NCBI RefSeq assembly: GCF_900103195.1
Contig: NZ_FMWU01000040.1
Span: 1 to 46,934 of the forward strand
DNA: 46,934 bases
Source of the DNA: Methylobacterium sp. UNC378MF
Lineage (GTDB): Bacteria > Pseudomonadota > Alphaproteobacteria > Rhizobiales > Beijerinckiaceae
Reading direction: 5' to 3'
Shown: in pieces, positions 1 through 8,570 of the stretch
Position numbering within the stretch: the first letter of the stretch is position 1
Layout of the letters: the number at the start of each line of letters is the position of its first letter
Program-made: the position numbers and the translations under genes
Notes under the pieces: generated by a model
What the model was told of the DNA's origin: nothing
Database searches by the model: none
What the model saw: only the letters and a program-made list of their open reading frames with translations

Positions 1-340
1 CCCGCCCGGCAAGGCGATCCACGCGATCCTCGACAACGTCGCCACCCACAAACATCCGAAGGTGCGCGCCTGGCTCGCCCGGCACCCGCGCTGGACGTTC
101 CACTTCACTCCGACCTCGGCCTCGTGGCTCAACGCGGTCGAGGGCTTCTTCTCAGCGCTGACCCGTCGTCGGCTGCGGCGAGGCTCCTTCACCGGCGTCG
201 TCGACCTGCAGGCAGCCATCAAACGCTACATCGCCGAGCACAACCGGAGCGCCAAACCCTTCGTCTGGACCAAACCCGCCACCGACATCCTCGCCGCCGT
301 CAGCCGATCCCCTGAACCATCCGTCTGAGTCAGTGCACTA
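1..340 (+). mobile_element. Right-hand end of an IS630-type insertion sequence
   Basis: The transposase stop at 326-328 is followed by about 10 bases (GTCAGTGCAC) and then TA at 339-340. IS630-family elements insert at TA and their ends lie just outside the transposase gene, so the element boundary is probably here. The opposite end is outside the window, so the terminal inverted repeat could not be confirmed. Confidence 0.5.
2..328 (+). CDS. IS630-family transposase, C-terminal part (5' end outside window)
   Basis: The frame is open from the first bases of the window, so the gene starts upstream. The translation has the C-terminal half of an IS630/Tc1-type DDE transposase: a hydrophobic strand ending in an Asp (ILDNVATH), the PTSASWLNAVEGFFSAL block carrying the last catalytic acidic residue, then a helical tail ending in FVWTKPATDIL. 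About 108 residues are visible. DDE transposases cut and join element ends at TA targets. Whether the complete gene is intact cannot be judged from here. Confidence 0.85.
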   Translation, partial: PPGKAIHAILDNVATHKHPKVRAWLARHPRWTFHFTPTSASWLNAVEGFFSALTRRRLRRGSFTGVVDLQAAIKRYIAEHNRSAKPFVWTKPATDILAAVSRSPEPSV

Positions 341-470
341 GAGAGCGGCGTCGTCCGAAGGCTTCAAGCAGACCCTGTATCGCGCCGCCCGCCACACCGG
401 CGGCGCAAGAGGTCGCGAGCCCGCGACCGCCGGCACGCAGCCGATGGCTCCGCCGATCCGGGCCTGAGAA

Positions 471-584
471 TCAGCCGATCGCCCAGAAGAGCGGCAGGGC
501 GCCCGCCAGGAACAGCGCGGAGGAGATGAGCACGGCGACGCGCTCGCGATGACGGAGAATGAGGGCGTGGGGCTGGGCGAACAT
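471..584 (-). CDS. Possible 37-residue single-TM microprotein
   Basis: A short minus-strand frame with an ATG at 584 and TGA at 473-471. It encodes a short polar/basic N-terminus (FAQPHALILRHRER) followed by one hydrophobic helix of about 20 residues (AVLISSALFLAGALPLFWAI) reaching the C-terminus. No convincing Shine-Dalgarno sequence precedes it. The segregated basic then hydrophobic pattern is the only support. The rest of 341-795 shows nothing else I can support. Confidence 0.35.
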   Translation of the reverse strand: MFAQPHALILRHRERVAVLISSALFLAGALPLFWAIG

Positions 585-795
585 GGGATGGGACGCTGGG
601 AGAGCCGGATCGGAGGGGCGCGTTCACGCTGGCGCCCGAACCGTGACGGATCGGGGGCAGGCCGCGTCATCCACAGGCGGTCGCCGTCGGGTGTCGCGGC
701 CGCGCCACAGGGGCCCGATCCGGCGCCCCACCGACTGTGTCGGTTTCTGAATTCCTGGGTCTCGTCGTTGGGCCGCCGGAGCGTCGCTGCGGACC

Positions 796-2907
796 TCAGG
801 CGACCGCCGCGTCCGGGCTGCCGGGTGCCACGAAGCCTTCCGGCGCGCCGATCTGCTCGGCGAAGCGCTCGATCGGCTGCGGCTTGCTGATCAGGTAGCC
901 CTGGGCCTCGTCGCAGGCTTCCGTCGCCAGGAAGCGCATCTGCGCATCCGTCTCGACGCCCTCCGCCACGACGCTCATCCCCAGGCTGCGGCCGAGCCCC
1001 AGGACCGCCCGCACGATGACCGCCGCCTGCGGGCTGACCTCGACATGGCCCACGAACGACCGGTCGATCTTGATCTTGTCGAAGGGGAACGCCTGCAATG
1101 TCGCGAGCGACGAATAGCCTGTCCCGAAATCGTCCATCGCGATGGAGACGCCGAAGGCCTTCAGCCGGCGCAGGATGTTGAGCGCCCGCGCCATGTCGTT
1201 GATGATCAGCGTCTCGGTGATCTCGAGTTCGAGCCGCGTCGGCGCCAAGCCCGTCTCGGTGAGGATGGCCAGGATGCGCTCGGGCAGGTCCGCCTGCTGG
1301 AACTGGCGCGGCGACAGATTGACCGCCACCTTCAGCGGGCGCGTCCAGCGCGCCGCCTCGCGGCAGGCAGCCCGCAAGACCCACTCGCCCAGCGGCAGGA
1401 TCAGCCCGCTCTCCTCCGCCAGCGGGATGAAGGCATTGGGCGGCACCAGGCCGCGGGTCGGATGCTCCCAGCGCACCAGCGCCTCGAACCCCAGGAGCCG
1501 GCCGGTGCGGGTGCTCACCTGCGGCTGATAGTGCAGAATGAGTTCATCGCCCTCGATCGCCTGGCGCAGGTCACGCTCCAGGTCGCGCCGGGCCGCCTCG
1601 GCCTGGTCCATCGCGGGCTCGAACACCCGGTGGGTGTTCCGGCCCTCCGACTTTGCCCGGTAGAGAGCGAGATCGGCGTGGCGGAACAGCGTCTCGCTGT
1701 CGAAACCGTGGCTGGGCGCCTGCGCGATGCCGACGCTCAGGCCCACCTTCAGCCGATGTTTGCCGAAGGGAATCGGCGCCTGGATCGCGGCGATCAGGCG
1801 CGCCGCCAGCGTCTCCGCGTGGCTGGGATCGCCAGCATCGGCCACCAGTACGGCGAACTCGTCGCCGCCGAGGCGCGCCACCGTGTCCTCCGCCCGCAGC
1901 ACCGCGCGGATGCGATGGGCCACCGCCCGGAGGAGAAAATCGCCGGCCGCGTGGCCGAGGCTGTCGTTGACGGCCTTGAAGCGGTCGAGGCCGAGGCACA
2001 GCACCGCGCAGGCACCGCCGTGGAGATGCAGGTCGGCGAGCCGGATCTCGAGCCGCTCGTGGAACAGAGCGCGGTTGGGCAGGTCGGTGAGGCCGTCGTG
2101 GCGCGCCATATGGGCGACCTGCCCCTCGGCCGCCTTGCGCGCGCTGATGTCGATCTGGGTGCCGATGAAGCGCAGCGCGCGTCCGTCCGCGGCGCGGGCC
2201 ACGACCTTGCCGCGCGTCATCATCCAGGCCCAGGAGCCATCCTTGCGCCGCATGCGATGCTCGCACGCGAAGGTCGGCGCCCGCCCGCTCAGATGCTCGA
2301 TCAGCGCCCGCTCCGCCGCGCCCGCATCCTCCGGGTGGAGCAGGGCCCGCCACGTATGGGCGTGGCTCGCCAGCTCGCCGGGCTCGTAGCCCAGCACTCC
2401 CCACCAGCGGTCGGAGGACCACGCCTCCCCGGTCGTGAGATCGCAATCCCAGAGGCCGTCGCTGCCGGCGTCCTGCGCCAGGGCGAGGCGGGTCTCGCTG
2501 ACCTGCAGCGTCTCCTCGGCCCGCTTGCGCGCCGTGATGTCCGTGAAGGTCCGCACCGCGCCACCGTCGGGCAGCGGCACGGTGCGGATCTCCAGAACGG
2601 TGCCGTTCGGGCGCTCGCGCTCGTAGGTGTGGGCGCGGCACTCCAGGCCAGTGTCGGCCACCCAGCGCTTCAGCGCGTCGCTCGCCGTTGCGAATTCACC
2701 TTGCGCGATCTGATATTGCCGGACGGCCTCGAAAGCCGGGCGGGACCGCATCAAGGCCGGGGGCAGGTCGAGCAACGCGAGGGCGCGGGCGTTACAGACC
2801 TGAACGACGCCAGCGGCGTCGATCATCATGAGCCCTTGATCCATCGTGTCGAGGACGGTGTCCAGAAGCTTCGCCTTCCCGCGCAGCGCGACCGTCCCAC
2901 TGTTCAT
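796..2907 (-). CDS. PAS-PAS-GGDEF-EAL cyclic-di-GMP signalling protein
   Basis: About 703 residues from ATG 2907; a TTG start 15 bases upstream is also open. There is no membrane segment, so it is probably cytoplasmic. Two PAS sensor modules come first (about residues 10-130 and 140-265, each ending in an ITARK or ISARK PAC motif). A diguanylate cyclase domain follows with intact GGDEF (RLGGDEFAV) and an upstream RxxD inhibitory site (RAED, five residues before GGDEF). The EAL phosphodiesterase domain has FEALVRWEHP, the NxSxRQF strand, ITET, DDFGTGYSSL, KIDRSF and AEGVET, all intact. Both catalytic domains therefore look competent. It stands alone between the IS end and small genes. Confidence 0.93.
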   Translation of the reverse strand: MNSGTVALRGKAKLLDTVLDTMDQGLMMIDAAGVVQVCNARALALLDLPPALMRSRPAFEAVRQYQIAQGEFATASDALKRWVADTGLECRAHTYERERPNGTVLEIRTVPLPDGGAVRTFTDITARKRAEETLQVSETRLALAQDAGSDGLWDCDLTTGEAWSSDRWWGVLGYEPGELASHAHTWRALLHPEDAGAAERALIEHLSGRAPTFACEHRMRRKDGSWAWMMTRGKVVARAADGRALRFIGTQIDISARKAAEGQVAHMARHDGLTDLPNRALFHERLEIRLADLHLHGGACAVLCLGLDRFKAVNDSLGHAAGDFLLRAVAHRIRAVLRAEDTVARLGGDEFAVLVADAGDPSHAETLAARLIAAIQAPIPFGKHRLKVGLSVGIAQAPSHGFDSETLFRHADLALYRAKSEGRNTHRVFEPAMDQAEAARRDLERDLRQAIEGDELILHYQPQVSTRTGRLLGFEALVRWEHPTRGLVPPNAFIPLAEESGLILPLGEWVLRAACREAARWTRPLKVAVNLSPRQFQQADLPERILAILTETGLAPTRLELEITETLIINDMARALNILRRLKAFGVSIAMDDFGTGYSSLATLQAFPFDKIKIDRSFVGHVEVSPQAAVIVRAVLGLGRSLGMSVVAEGVETDAQMRFLATEACDEAQGYLISKPQPIERFAEQIGAPEGFVAPGSPDAAVA

Positions 2908-3158
2908 GCTCGGGGATCCCAATCGTACGCCTGCGCAAACAGTCGACTAAACGGTGCAAGCTCCTACCGAGGGGGACGTTAACATCGGGAGCTTTCCGGT
3001 TCCTTTCCGAAGGACATGATTTCAATCGCTGCGTGCAATCGGGAATGGCGGGCAGGGACGTCTCCGAGGGATCGGCCTTCCGGCGCGCCGCCTCAGGCCG
3101 CGCGGATCAGCCTGCAGAGCCTTCCGATGCGCGGCGCCCGGGGAAGCGCGGCAGGGCC

Positions 3159-3341
3159 GTGAAGCGGATCGTGATCGACATCTCGGCCGGGGCCGACGCT
3201 TCAGCGAATGGCCCCGGGCGCGTAACACCGGCCCGCTCGCTCATCGTGTACGGGCCGCCCCGGGAGCCCTGGAGCGTGAAGCGGTTCTACAACCGCGACC
3301 CGTTCGACCGGCTGGTCAACAGCCTCGCCCCTGTCGCGTGA
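3159..3341 (+). CDS. Small hypothetical protein, 60 residues
   Basis: Plus-strand frame with a GTG at 3159; the frame stays open upstream to an ATG at 3033, but the upstream part is low-complexity Arg/Ala sequence. The product begins KRIVIDISAG and ends in a mixed polar/aromatic tail (PREPWSVKRFYNRDPFDRLV). No signal peptide or membrane helix is present and I recognise no family. The amphipathic, compositionally balanced sequence reads like real protein, unlike the overlapping Arg-rich minus frame. It is divergent from the GGDEF-EAL gene, with about 250 bases between. Confidence 0.4.
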   Translation: MKRIVIDISAGADASANGPGRVTPARSLIVYGPPREPWSVKRFYNRDPFDRLVNSLAPVA

Positions 3342-3361
3342 AGCTGGCGCCGAACCGGCGC

Positions 3362-3658
3362 TCACTCACCCTCGTCACGGCTGAGGGAGATGCAGGTCCG
3401 GACCATCTCCTCGAGCCGAAGATCCTTCGTGTCGCCGATATTGGCGGTCTCTTCCAGACAGCGCATGAAATACGCTGCGTCCAGCTTGGGCGAGAGCGTG
3501 TGGAACGCCCGGCCCATCCGGCTCGAGAAATCGATCTTGTCAGTCGTGCTCGCCCGGGGCCATAGCGAGGCCCTGTCGTCCACGGTCAGCCGTGCGGCCT
3601 CCGCCGGCAGGATCGCGCATGTCAAAGCCATTAAGACGATTATAAGCTTGGCCTGCAT
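3362..3658 (-). CDS. Small exported hypothetical protein
   Basis: 98 residues from ATG 3658, preceded by a good ribosome site (CCGGAGA, about 8 bases upstream). The N-terminus is a typical signal peptide (MQAKLIIVLMALTCAILPAEAA), followed by about 75 polar residues with two cysteines in the C-terminal half (FMRCLEET and VRTCISL) that could form a disulfide in the periplasm. I do not recognise the family. The frame extends further upstream in Arg-rich sequence that overlaps the divergent gene at 3753 and is not coding. Confidence 0.65.
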   Translation of the reverse strand: MQAKLIIVLMALTCAILPAEAARLTVDDRASLWPRASTTDKIDFSSRMGRAFHTLSPKLDAAYFMRCLEETANIGDTKDLRLEEMVRTCISLSRDEGE

Positions 3659-3752
3659 TGAAAATCTCCGGTCCTGCGGCGTAAACTTGCTTGAATGTGC
3701 GCCGCCGTGACGGTCGACGGACGCGCTGCTCTTCGGACAGGATAGAAAAGCC

Positions 3753-4118
3753 ATGCGCGTAGCCCGTCTTTCCGGTCTGGTCGCGGCCGGTCTTCTTCTG
3801 GGCATGGCGGCAGCCCAGGCCCAGTCGCCGGACCCGGCGGCCGGCGACCCAAGGCGCAACCAGGCGGCGAAGCTCGCGGGGCTCGCCGGCTTCGTGAACC
3901 TTGAATGTCCGGCGCTTCGGAGCGATCCCGTGCGCCTCAAGCAGACCGTCGAGGCCCTGGGCGTCGATGCCGCCAGCCTCGAGACCGGTGACCTGCATCT
4001 GACCGCGACCCGCTACATCGCGGCCTACCAGAAGGACGTGGCGGCGAATTGCCGGAAGGCCGAGGCGACGTTCGGGCCGCAAGGCTCCATCATTCCCGGC
4101 CTGATCGTGCCACGGTAG
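3753..4118 (+). CDS. Exported hypothetical protein
   Basis: 121 residues with a clear signal peptide (about residues 1-23, ending AAAQAQ). The mature part is alpha-helical in appearance and contains two cysteines (LECPAL and ANCRKAEA) plus a conserved-looking LTATRYIAAYQKDVAANC block. ATG 3753 is preceded by ACAGGATAG, a plausible ribosome site. It is divergent from the exported protein at 3362 (94-bp gap) and converges on mxaB. No function can be assigned; location is probably periplasmic. Confidence 0.65.
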   Translation: MRVARLSGLVAAGLLLGMAAAQAQSPDPAAGDPRRNQAAKLAGLAGFVNLECPALRSDPVRLKQTVEALGVDAASLETGDLHLTATRYIAAYQKDVAANCRKAEATFGPQGSIIPGLIVPR

Positions 4119-4144
4119 CGCCGGCCCGCTTTCGGCGGTCCGCC

Positions 4145-4837
4145 TCACACCGGCCGCCCGTCCCGCGACAGGGCGATGTGCAGGAGGTCGGCGAGGCTGC
4201 CGGCGCCGAGCTTCTGCTTCATGCCCGAGACGACCGCCGACACGCTCCGCTGGCTCATCGACAGGCTGTCGGCGATCGCCGCGTTGGACTTGCCCGCGCC
4301 CATCAGCGACAGGACCTGAACCTCCCGCGCGGTCAGGCGCGTGAGGGGCGATTCCAGCAGGCCGGCATTCAGCATCGCGATCTTGGTCGCGACCTCGTGC
4401 GGCAGGTAGCTGTGCCCGGCTGCGACGGCCGCCAGCGCCTCGTGGAAGCGCGTCACCGCCGTGTCCTTCAGGACGAAGCCGTGCGCCCCGCCCTCGATGG
4501 CGCGGGCGACGATCACCGGGTCGTCATGCATGCTGAAGGCGAGGATCCGGGTTGCCGGCTCCAGGGCCCGCACCCGCCGGATCAGCGACAGGCCGGACAG
4601 GCCCTGGTCGCGGAAACCGAGATCGGTCACCACCAGCCCGGGCCGGTGGCGGTGGAACGCCCGGTAACCGGACACCACGTCCGCGGCCTCGTGCACCGTC
4701 CGGACGCCGGCATCCTCCGCGAGGTGGCGGAAGCCGCGCCGCACGACCGGGTGGTCGTCGACGATCAGCACCGCGTCGAGGACGCGCGGAGCATCCCGCC
4801 CCGCGGGGCGGTCGGCCGAGGCCCAGGCGGCGGTCAC
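4145..4837 (-). CDS. mxaB: MxaB, LuxR-type response regulator of methanol oxidation
   Basis: 230 residues from a GTG at 4837 that overlaps the mxaH stop by 4 bases (GTGA). The N-terminal receiver domain (about residues 15-135) has the acidic pair and phospho-acceptor Asp (LIVDDHP and VVTDLGF), the switch Ser (AFSMHDD) and Lys (FVLKD). The C-terminal NarL/LuxR helix-turn-helix runs LTAREVQVLSLMGAGKSNAAIADSL. MxaB is the response regulator known to be required for mxa expression in Methylobacterium. It is the last gene of the operon here, so it may be made along with the genes it controls. Longer upstream frames are read-through of mxaH in another frame. Confidence 0.9.
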   Translation of the reverse strand: MTAAWASADRPAGRDAPRVLDAVLIVDDHPVVRRGFRHLAEDAGVRTVHEAADVVSGYRAFHRHRPGLVVTDLGFRDQGLSGLSLIRRVRALEPATRILAFSMHDDPVIVARAIEGGAHGFVLKDTAVTRFHEALAAVAAGHSYLPHEVATKIAMLNAGLLESPLTRLTAREVQVLSLMGAGKSNAAIADSLSMSQRSVSAVVSGMKQKLGAGSLADLLHIALSRDGRPV

Positions 4838-5358
4838 GGCGCTCCCTCGAGGACCGGGTGCGGCACGGCGAGGCGCGCCAGCGCCGCCGCATGGTCGGCC
4901 CCCTGCATCCGGGCATTGTAGTAGTGCTGGCACATCTCGCCGTAGAGGCTCTTGCGGCGGCCGCGTTCGGCCGCGATGCCGCCGAGACCGTCGAGGATCG
5001 CCCCATAGCCCACGCCGATGCCGGCCTCGGCCAGCATCTGGCCGAGCTGGACGGTGCGGTTGGCGATCATGCGTGGATCCTCGATGAAGCCGTCGCGGGC
5101 CCCTGCCAGAGCCGTCGCCATCGCGCGCACCCGGGGATCGTCGGCCGGCAGGGCCTTCCCGGCCTCGCGGCCCGCGAGCCAGCGGGCCGGGTCGGTCCCG
5201 TCGGTCGGCGCGAGCCAGGCCGGCAGGGTGCCCTCGGCGGTGGTGGCGACCACCGCGCCGGCCTCGTCCGCGCGCTCGTCCGACCCGCGGTCGCACGCAA
5301 CGAGGGCGAGCAGGACCACCAGGCCGGACGCGATCCGGATGCGGCCGGCGCGGCTCAT
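4834..5358 (-). CDS. mxaH: MxaH, putative lipoprotein of the mxa operon
   Basis: 174 residues; the ATG overlaps the mxaE stop by 4 bases. The N-terminus is a lipoprotein signal (LVVLLALVAC-DRG) with a lipobox cysteine at about residue 22, so it is probably anchored in a membrane facing the periplasm. The mature part is helical, with LPADDPRVRAMATAL, EDPRMIANRTVQLGQML and a C-terminal ARMQGADHAAALARL block. Named from its place between mxaE and mxaB, as in the described M. extorquens gene order. Its biochemical role is not established. Confidence 0.75.
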   Translation of the reverse strand: MSRAGRIRIASGLVVLLALVACDRGSDERADEAGAVVATTAEGTLPAWLAPTDGTDPARWLAGREAGKALPADDPRVRAMATALAGARDGFIEDPRMIANRTVQLGQMLAEAGIGVGYGAILDGLGGIAAERGRRKSLYGEMCQHYYNARMQGADHAAALARLAVPHPVLEGAP

Positions 5359-6308
5359 CGCGCGGGTTCCCCGACGGCCAAGACCGTGCGCGGGCCTTCC
5401 GCCACCTTGATGCGTGCCGTCTCACGCCACGCGGCGAGATCGATCACCGAGACGTCGTCCGAGAACCAGTTCGCCACGTAGGCAAGCGGACCGGCCACCG
5501 CGATGCCCTCGGGATAGGGCCCCACCGCCACGGTGGCGACGATCTCGAGCCGGGCCGTGTCGATGACCGTCACGGCGGCGGCGTGCTGGTTGGTGACCAG
5601 GATGCGGCTGCCGTCCCCGGTGACCGCGACGCCGTAGGGCATCCGGCCGGCCGGAACCGTGGCACGGGCCCGCAACGTCGCCGTGTCGATCACCGTGAGA
5701 TCGCCGCTGCGCACGTTGGCGACGTAGAGGCTGGCCTCGTCCGGAGCGAGCGCCAGGGCGAAGGGCGCCTCGCCGGTCGGGACGACGGCGACGCGGGCCA
5801 TCGTCCCGGTGTCGATCACGCTGACCTGACGGCTCTCGCGATCGGCGACGTAGAGCCGCCCGCGCCGGTCGAGGACGAGGTGGGCCGGGTCTCGGCCCAC
5901 CGCCGCCGCGCCCTCGACGGCGCCGGTCGCCGCGGCGATCTTCAGGACGCGGTCGCCCGACCAGTCGCCGACGTACAGGTGCGCGCCGTCCGGGCTCGCC
6001 GCGAGGCCGAAGGCCTGCTCGGGGACGGGCAGGCGGCGGGGCGGCTCGCCGGGCGCGACGACGGTGACGGCGCGCCCGTCCGGGTGGGTCAGATAGAGGC
6101 GGCCGGCCCGGTCGGTGGCCGCCGCCACCGGCGCCGGCCCGAGCGGGATCCGCCCGGCCACGGTCCCGGCCTCGATCCGCGCCAGCTCGGCCCCCTGCTG
6201 GCTGACGACCCAGACCGGGTCGCCTGCCGCGGACGCGGCGGCGGTCCCGGCGGTGATCCCGGCCGCGGTCGCGACCGCGAGCGCCGCGATCAGCCGGAGG
6301 TGGCGCAT
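5355..6308 (-). CDS. mxaE: MxaE, periplasmic YVTN-type beta-propeller protein
   Basis: 317 residues from ATG 6308, with a signal peptide ending about residue 28 (TAAASAAG). The rest is made of about seven repeats of 40-45 residues with the YVTN/YncE signature, for example LYVADRESRQVSVIDTGTM, LYVANVRSGDLTVIDTATL and LVTNQHAAAVTVIDTARL, each followed by a V-PTGEAP or VPAGRMP turn. This predicts a secreted seven-bladed beta-propeller. The name comes from its position after mxaD in the operon. Function is unknown; a scaffold or surface-binding role during dehydrogenase assembly is only an inference. Confidence 0.8.
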   Translation of the reverse strand: MRHLRLIAALAVATAAGITAGTAAASAAGDPVWVVSQQGAELARIEAGTVAGRIPLGPAPVAAATDRAGRLYLTHPDGRAVTVVAPGEPPRRLPVPEQAFGLAASPDGAHLYVGDWSGDRVLKIAAATGAVEGAAAVGRDPAHLVLDRRGRLYVADRESRQVSVIDTGTMARVAVVPTGEAPFALALAPDEASLYVANVRSGDLTVIDTATLRARATVPAGRMPYGVAVTGDGSRILVTNQHAAAVTVIDTARLEIVATVAVGPYPEGIAVAGPLAYVANWFSDDVSVIDLAAWRETARIKVAEGPRTVLAVGEPAR

Positions 6309-6316
6309 GCGGGGCC

Positions 6317-6883
6317 TCAATGGGTTGTCCGGCCCTCGACGGCCGCCTTCAGGCCCTTGAGCCCGTCCGCGAAGTAGCGGTTCATCGCCGCCCGCCCGGC
6401 CTCGTCGCTGAGGTTCTCCGGCGGCTCGTTGCCGGTGTCGCCCCGGTAGAAGCGGCCGATCCACGACACCTTGGAGCCGGTCCCGTCCGGGGTCACGGTG
6501 AGCGTCGCCGAGTAGGAGGAGACCGGGAGCGCCTTCAGGTCCGGGTCGGACATCCGGTACGAGTAGGTCCGGCCGTCGGCCAGCCACTCGTCCAGGCCCT
6601 CGACCAGGGTGCCGCCGGCCTTGAGGGTCACCCGGCGGGTGGTGCCCTCGACATTGCCGCCGCTGGCCTCGGCCTTGGCCACGTCGGGGTGCCAGCGCCC
6701 GATGCCGCCGAAATCGCCCACCACCGTCCAGACCGCCTCCGGGGGCGCCGCGATGACGATCGACTGGTCGATCTTCTGCGGCGTCGGCCCGTGGGCCAGC
6801 GCCGCGCCGGCGAGGCCGACGACGGCGAGGCCCGCGGCGAGGGCCGGGACGAGGGCCGGGACGAGGGCGAGGGGCATCCGCAT
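6317..6883 (-). CDS. mxaD: MxaD, periplasmic START/SRPBCC-type protein
   Basis: 188 residues with a signal peptide (about 1-30, ending GAALAHG). The mature region starts with a beta strand and helix typical of the SRPBCC fold (IDQSIVIAAPPEAVWTVVGDFGGIGRWHPDV), followed by beta strands and a long C-terminal helix (AMNRYFADGLKGLKAAVEG). In Methylobacterium, MxaD has been linked to efficient electron transfer between MDH and cytochrome cL. It starts 2 bases after mxaL. The signal-peptide region carries a short tandem repeat at DNA level (GAGGGCCGGGAC units), giving a duplicated ALVP motif. Confidence 0.88.
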   Translation of the reverse strand: MRMPLALVPALVPALAAGLAVVGLAGAALAHGPTPQKIDQSIVIAAPPEAVWTVVGDFGGIGRWHPDVAKAEASGGNVEGTTRRVTLKAGGTLVEGLDEWLADGRTYSYRMSDPDLKALPVSSYSATLTVTPDGTGSKVSWIGRFYRGDTGNEPPENLSDEAGRAAMNRYFADGLKGLKAAVEGRTTH

Positions 6884-6885
6884 GG

Positions 6886-7941
6886 TCAGGTCCTGATCGG
6901 TCCGGTTGGAACAGGGTGGGCCGCGCGCCCGCGGAGCGCGCGGCGGAGGGCGGCGAGGGGGCTCGCCAGGAGGGCCAGGAGCGTCAGCCCCAGGGCCGCC
7001 GCCAGCAGGGCGGGCCGCGGGTCGAGGCGGCCGGGCAGCGGGCGCGGCATCGCCGCGGCGCGCAGAGGGGCGGCGAGGCCGCCCGGGCCGTCGAGATGGA
7101 CGTAGCCGAGGCCGGTCTCGGCGGCGAGGCGCTTCAGGTAGGGCTCGCGGACCGCGGAGAGGTGCTCGGTGCCGTGGGCGGCCTGGGCGCCGAAGGGGGC
7201 GTTGCGCGGGTTGTAGCCCTCGCGCGATTCCGCGTCGGCCGGGGGCGGCCCGGAGCGGTTCTCCTGCTGGACGTCGCTCTCGCCGAGGAAGCCCGTCTCG
7301 CGCCCGCGATCGTCGAAGCGCGGGATCGGCGACAGGCCGTAGCCGCCCGCGCCGACGATCAGCCCGCGCACCGCGCCGGGCCTGCCGTCGAAGATCGGGC
7401 CGCCGGAGGCGGGCAGGGGCGGCGTCTCCTGGCCGTCGGTGAGGAACAGGAGGTCGGCGTCGATCTCGCCCGCCATGGCGATCGACCGGAACAGGCCGGC
7501 CGCGACGCGGCTGTCCCCCTCCCAGGCCATGCGCGGGTCGAGGGCCGCGATCGCGCCGTCCAGCGGCGCGAAGTCGGCGCAGACCTCGACCGGCGTGAAC
7601 AGCAGGAACGGCCGCCGGTCGGTGAACAGGCCGAGCGCCACCCGCGAGCCGCAGGGGAGGTCGGGCAGCATCGCCCGCAGCGCCGCCTTGACGGTCTCGA
7701 GCCGGCTCACGGAGCCGGCGGCGGCGGGATAGTCGCGCACCGCCATGCTGCCGGTGATGTCGACCACCGCCAGCACCGACACGCCGGTGCGGGTGACCGG
7801 GATCGGCGGGGCGACGAGGGCCGCCAGCGCCAGCGCGAGGGCGGCCGCCAGGGCGCGGAACCGCCCGTCGCGCAGGTTGCGGGCGACGAGGGGAGGCAGG
7901 ACGGAGGGCAGGACGGGGGGAAGGACGCGCCGCGCTCTCAC
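6886..7941 (-). CDS. mxaL: MxaL, membrane-anchored VWA protein for MDH calcium insertion
   Basis: 351 residues from a GTG at 7941 that overlaps the mxaK stop (GTGA). It has an N-terminal hydrophobic segment (about 28-48), a von Willebrand A domain with a MIDAS motif (VVDITGSMAV), and a C-terminal hydrophobic segment (LDPRPALLAAALGLTLLALLASPL). The VWA domain should face the periplasm. mxaACKL are known to be needed for putting calcium into methanol dehydrogenase; MIDAS folds bind divalent metal, which fits. It pairs with the second VWA protein MxaC. Confidence 0.88.
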   Translation of the reverse strand: MRARRVLPPVLPSVLPPLVARNLRDGRFRALAAALALALAALVAPPIPVTRTGVSVLAVVDITGSMAVRDYPAAAGSVSRLETVKAALRAMLPDLPCGSRVALGLFTDRRPFLLFTPVEVCADFAPLDGAIAALDPRMAWEGDSRVAAGLFRSIAMAGEIDADLLFLTDGQETPPLPASGGPIFDGRPGAVRGLIVGAGGYGLSPIPRFDDRGRETGFLGESDVQQENRSGPPPADAESREGYNPRNAPFGAQAAHGTEHLSAVREPYLKRLAAETGLGYVHLDGPGGLAAPLRAAAMPRPLPGRLDPRPALLAAALGLTLLALLASPLAALRRALRGRAAHPVPTGPIRT

Positions 7942-8570
7942 GGGCCGCCCCGCGGCTGGCCGGGGATGTCGGTCCAGATCTTCTTCGGCTCGGCGCGGAG
8001 CTCGTCCCCGGTCTTGCGGTCGAAGTCCGGGTAGTCGCGCACCAGGCGCGAGGCGACGTCGAGGTTGTACTTGGCGTCCCAGAATTCGGGCCGGGCCTGG
8101 AGGGCGCGGCGGTAATCCTGCCGCGCCAGCGTCACCTGGGGCGCGGCCTTGTCGAGGTCGCCCCGGCCGATCAGCACGAAGGCCTGCCGCATCCGCGCGT
8201 TGCCGATGACGTACCGCGCCCGGGCCGCCTCCCGCACCGCGCCGGCGCGGTCGAGGGCGGCGAGGAGGGGCTCGGTCTCGCCGAGACGGTCCCGGGCGGC
8301 GAGGAAGCCGATCCGCGCCGCCAGGAGGGCCGGCCGCGCATCCGGGTCGACCGGCCGGTCGCGGCCCGCCTCAAGGGCGGCGATCCGGTCGTCGTCGCGG
8401 GCGGCGCTCCAGCCCGAGACGGCGAACCACAGGGCGGCGGCCGCGAGGACCAGCGGCAGGGCGACCAGCAGGGCCGGCCGGACCCGGCGCCACGCTGCGG
8501 TGACGCCGAGGCGGGGGAGGGCGGCGCGGCGGCGGGAAGCCGGGCCGTCGAGGAGGGCGCCGGAGCTCAT
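7938..8570 (-). CDS. mxaK: MxaK, membrane protein for MDH calcium insertion
   Basis: 210 residues from ATG 8570, which overlaps the mxaC stop (ATGA). One N-terminal TM helix (about residues 33-53, LLVALPLVLAAAALWFAVSGW) is followed by a periplasmic helical region resembling TPR-like repeats (ARARYVIGNARMRQAFVLIGRGDLDKA, then YRRALQARPEFWDAKYNLDVA). It is placed between the two VWA genes, as in the known mxaACKL order, whose products are needed for calcium incorporation. The tetratricopeptide-like part could hold MxaC and MxaL together; that is inference. Confidence 0.85.
   Translation of the reverse strand: MSSGALLDGPASRRRAALPRLGVTAAWRRVRPALLVALPLVLAAAALWFAVSGWSAARDDDRIAALEAGRDRPVDPDARPALLAARIGFLAARDRLGETEPLLAALDRAGAVREAARARYVIGNARMRQAFVLIGRGDLDKAAPQVTLARQDYRRALQARPEFWDAKYNLDVASRLVRDYPDFDRKTGDELRAEPKKIWTDIPGQPRGGP

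Noticed and set aside
1045..2982. 645-codon plus-strand frame opposite the first GGDEF-EAL gene
   Set aside because: No motifs, skewed composition; antisense shadow of a real gene.
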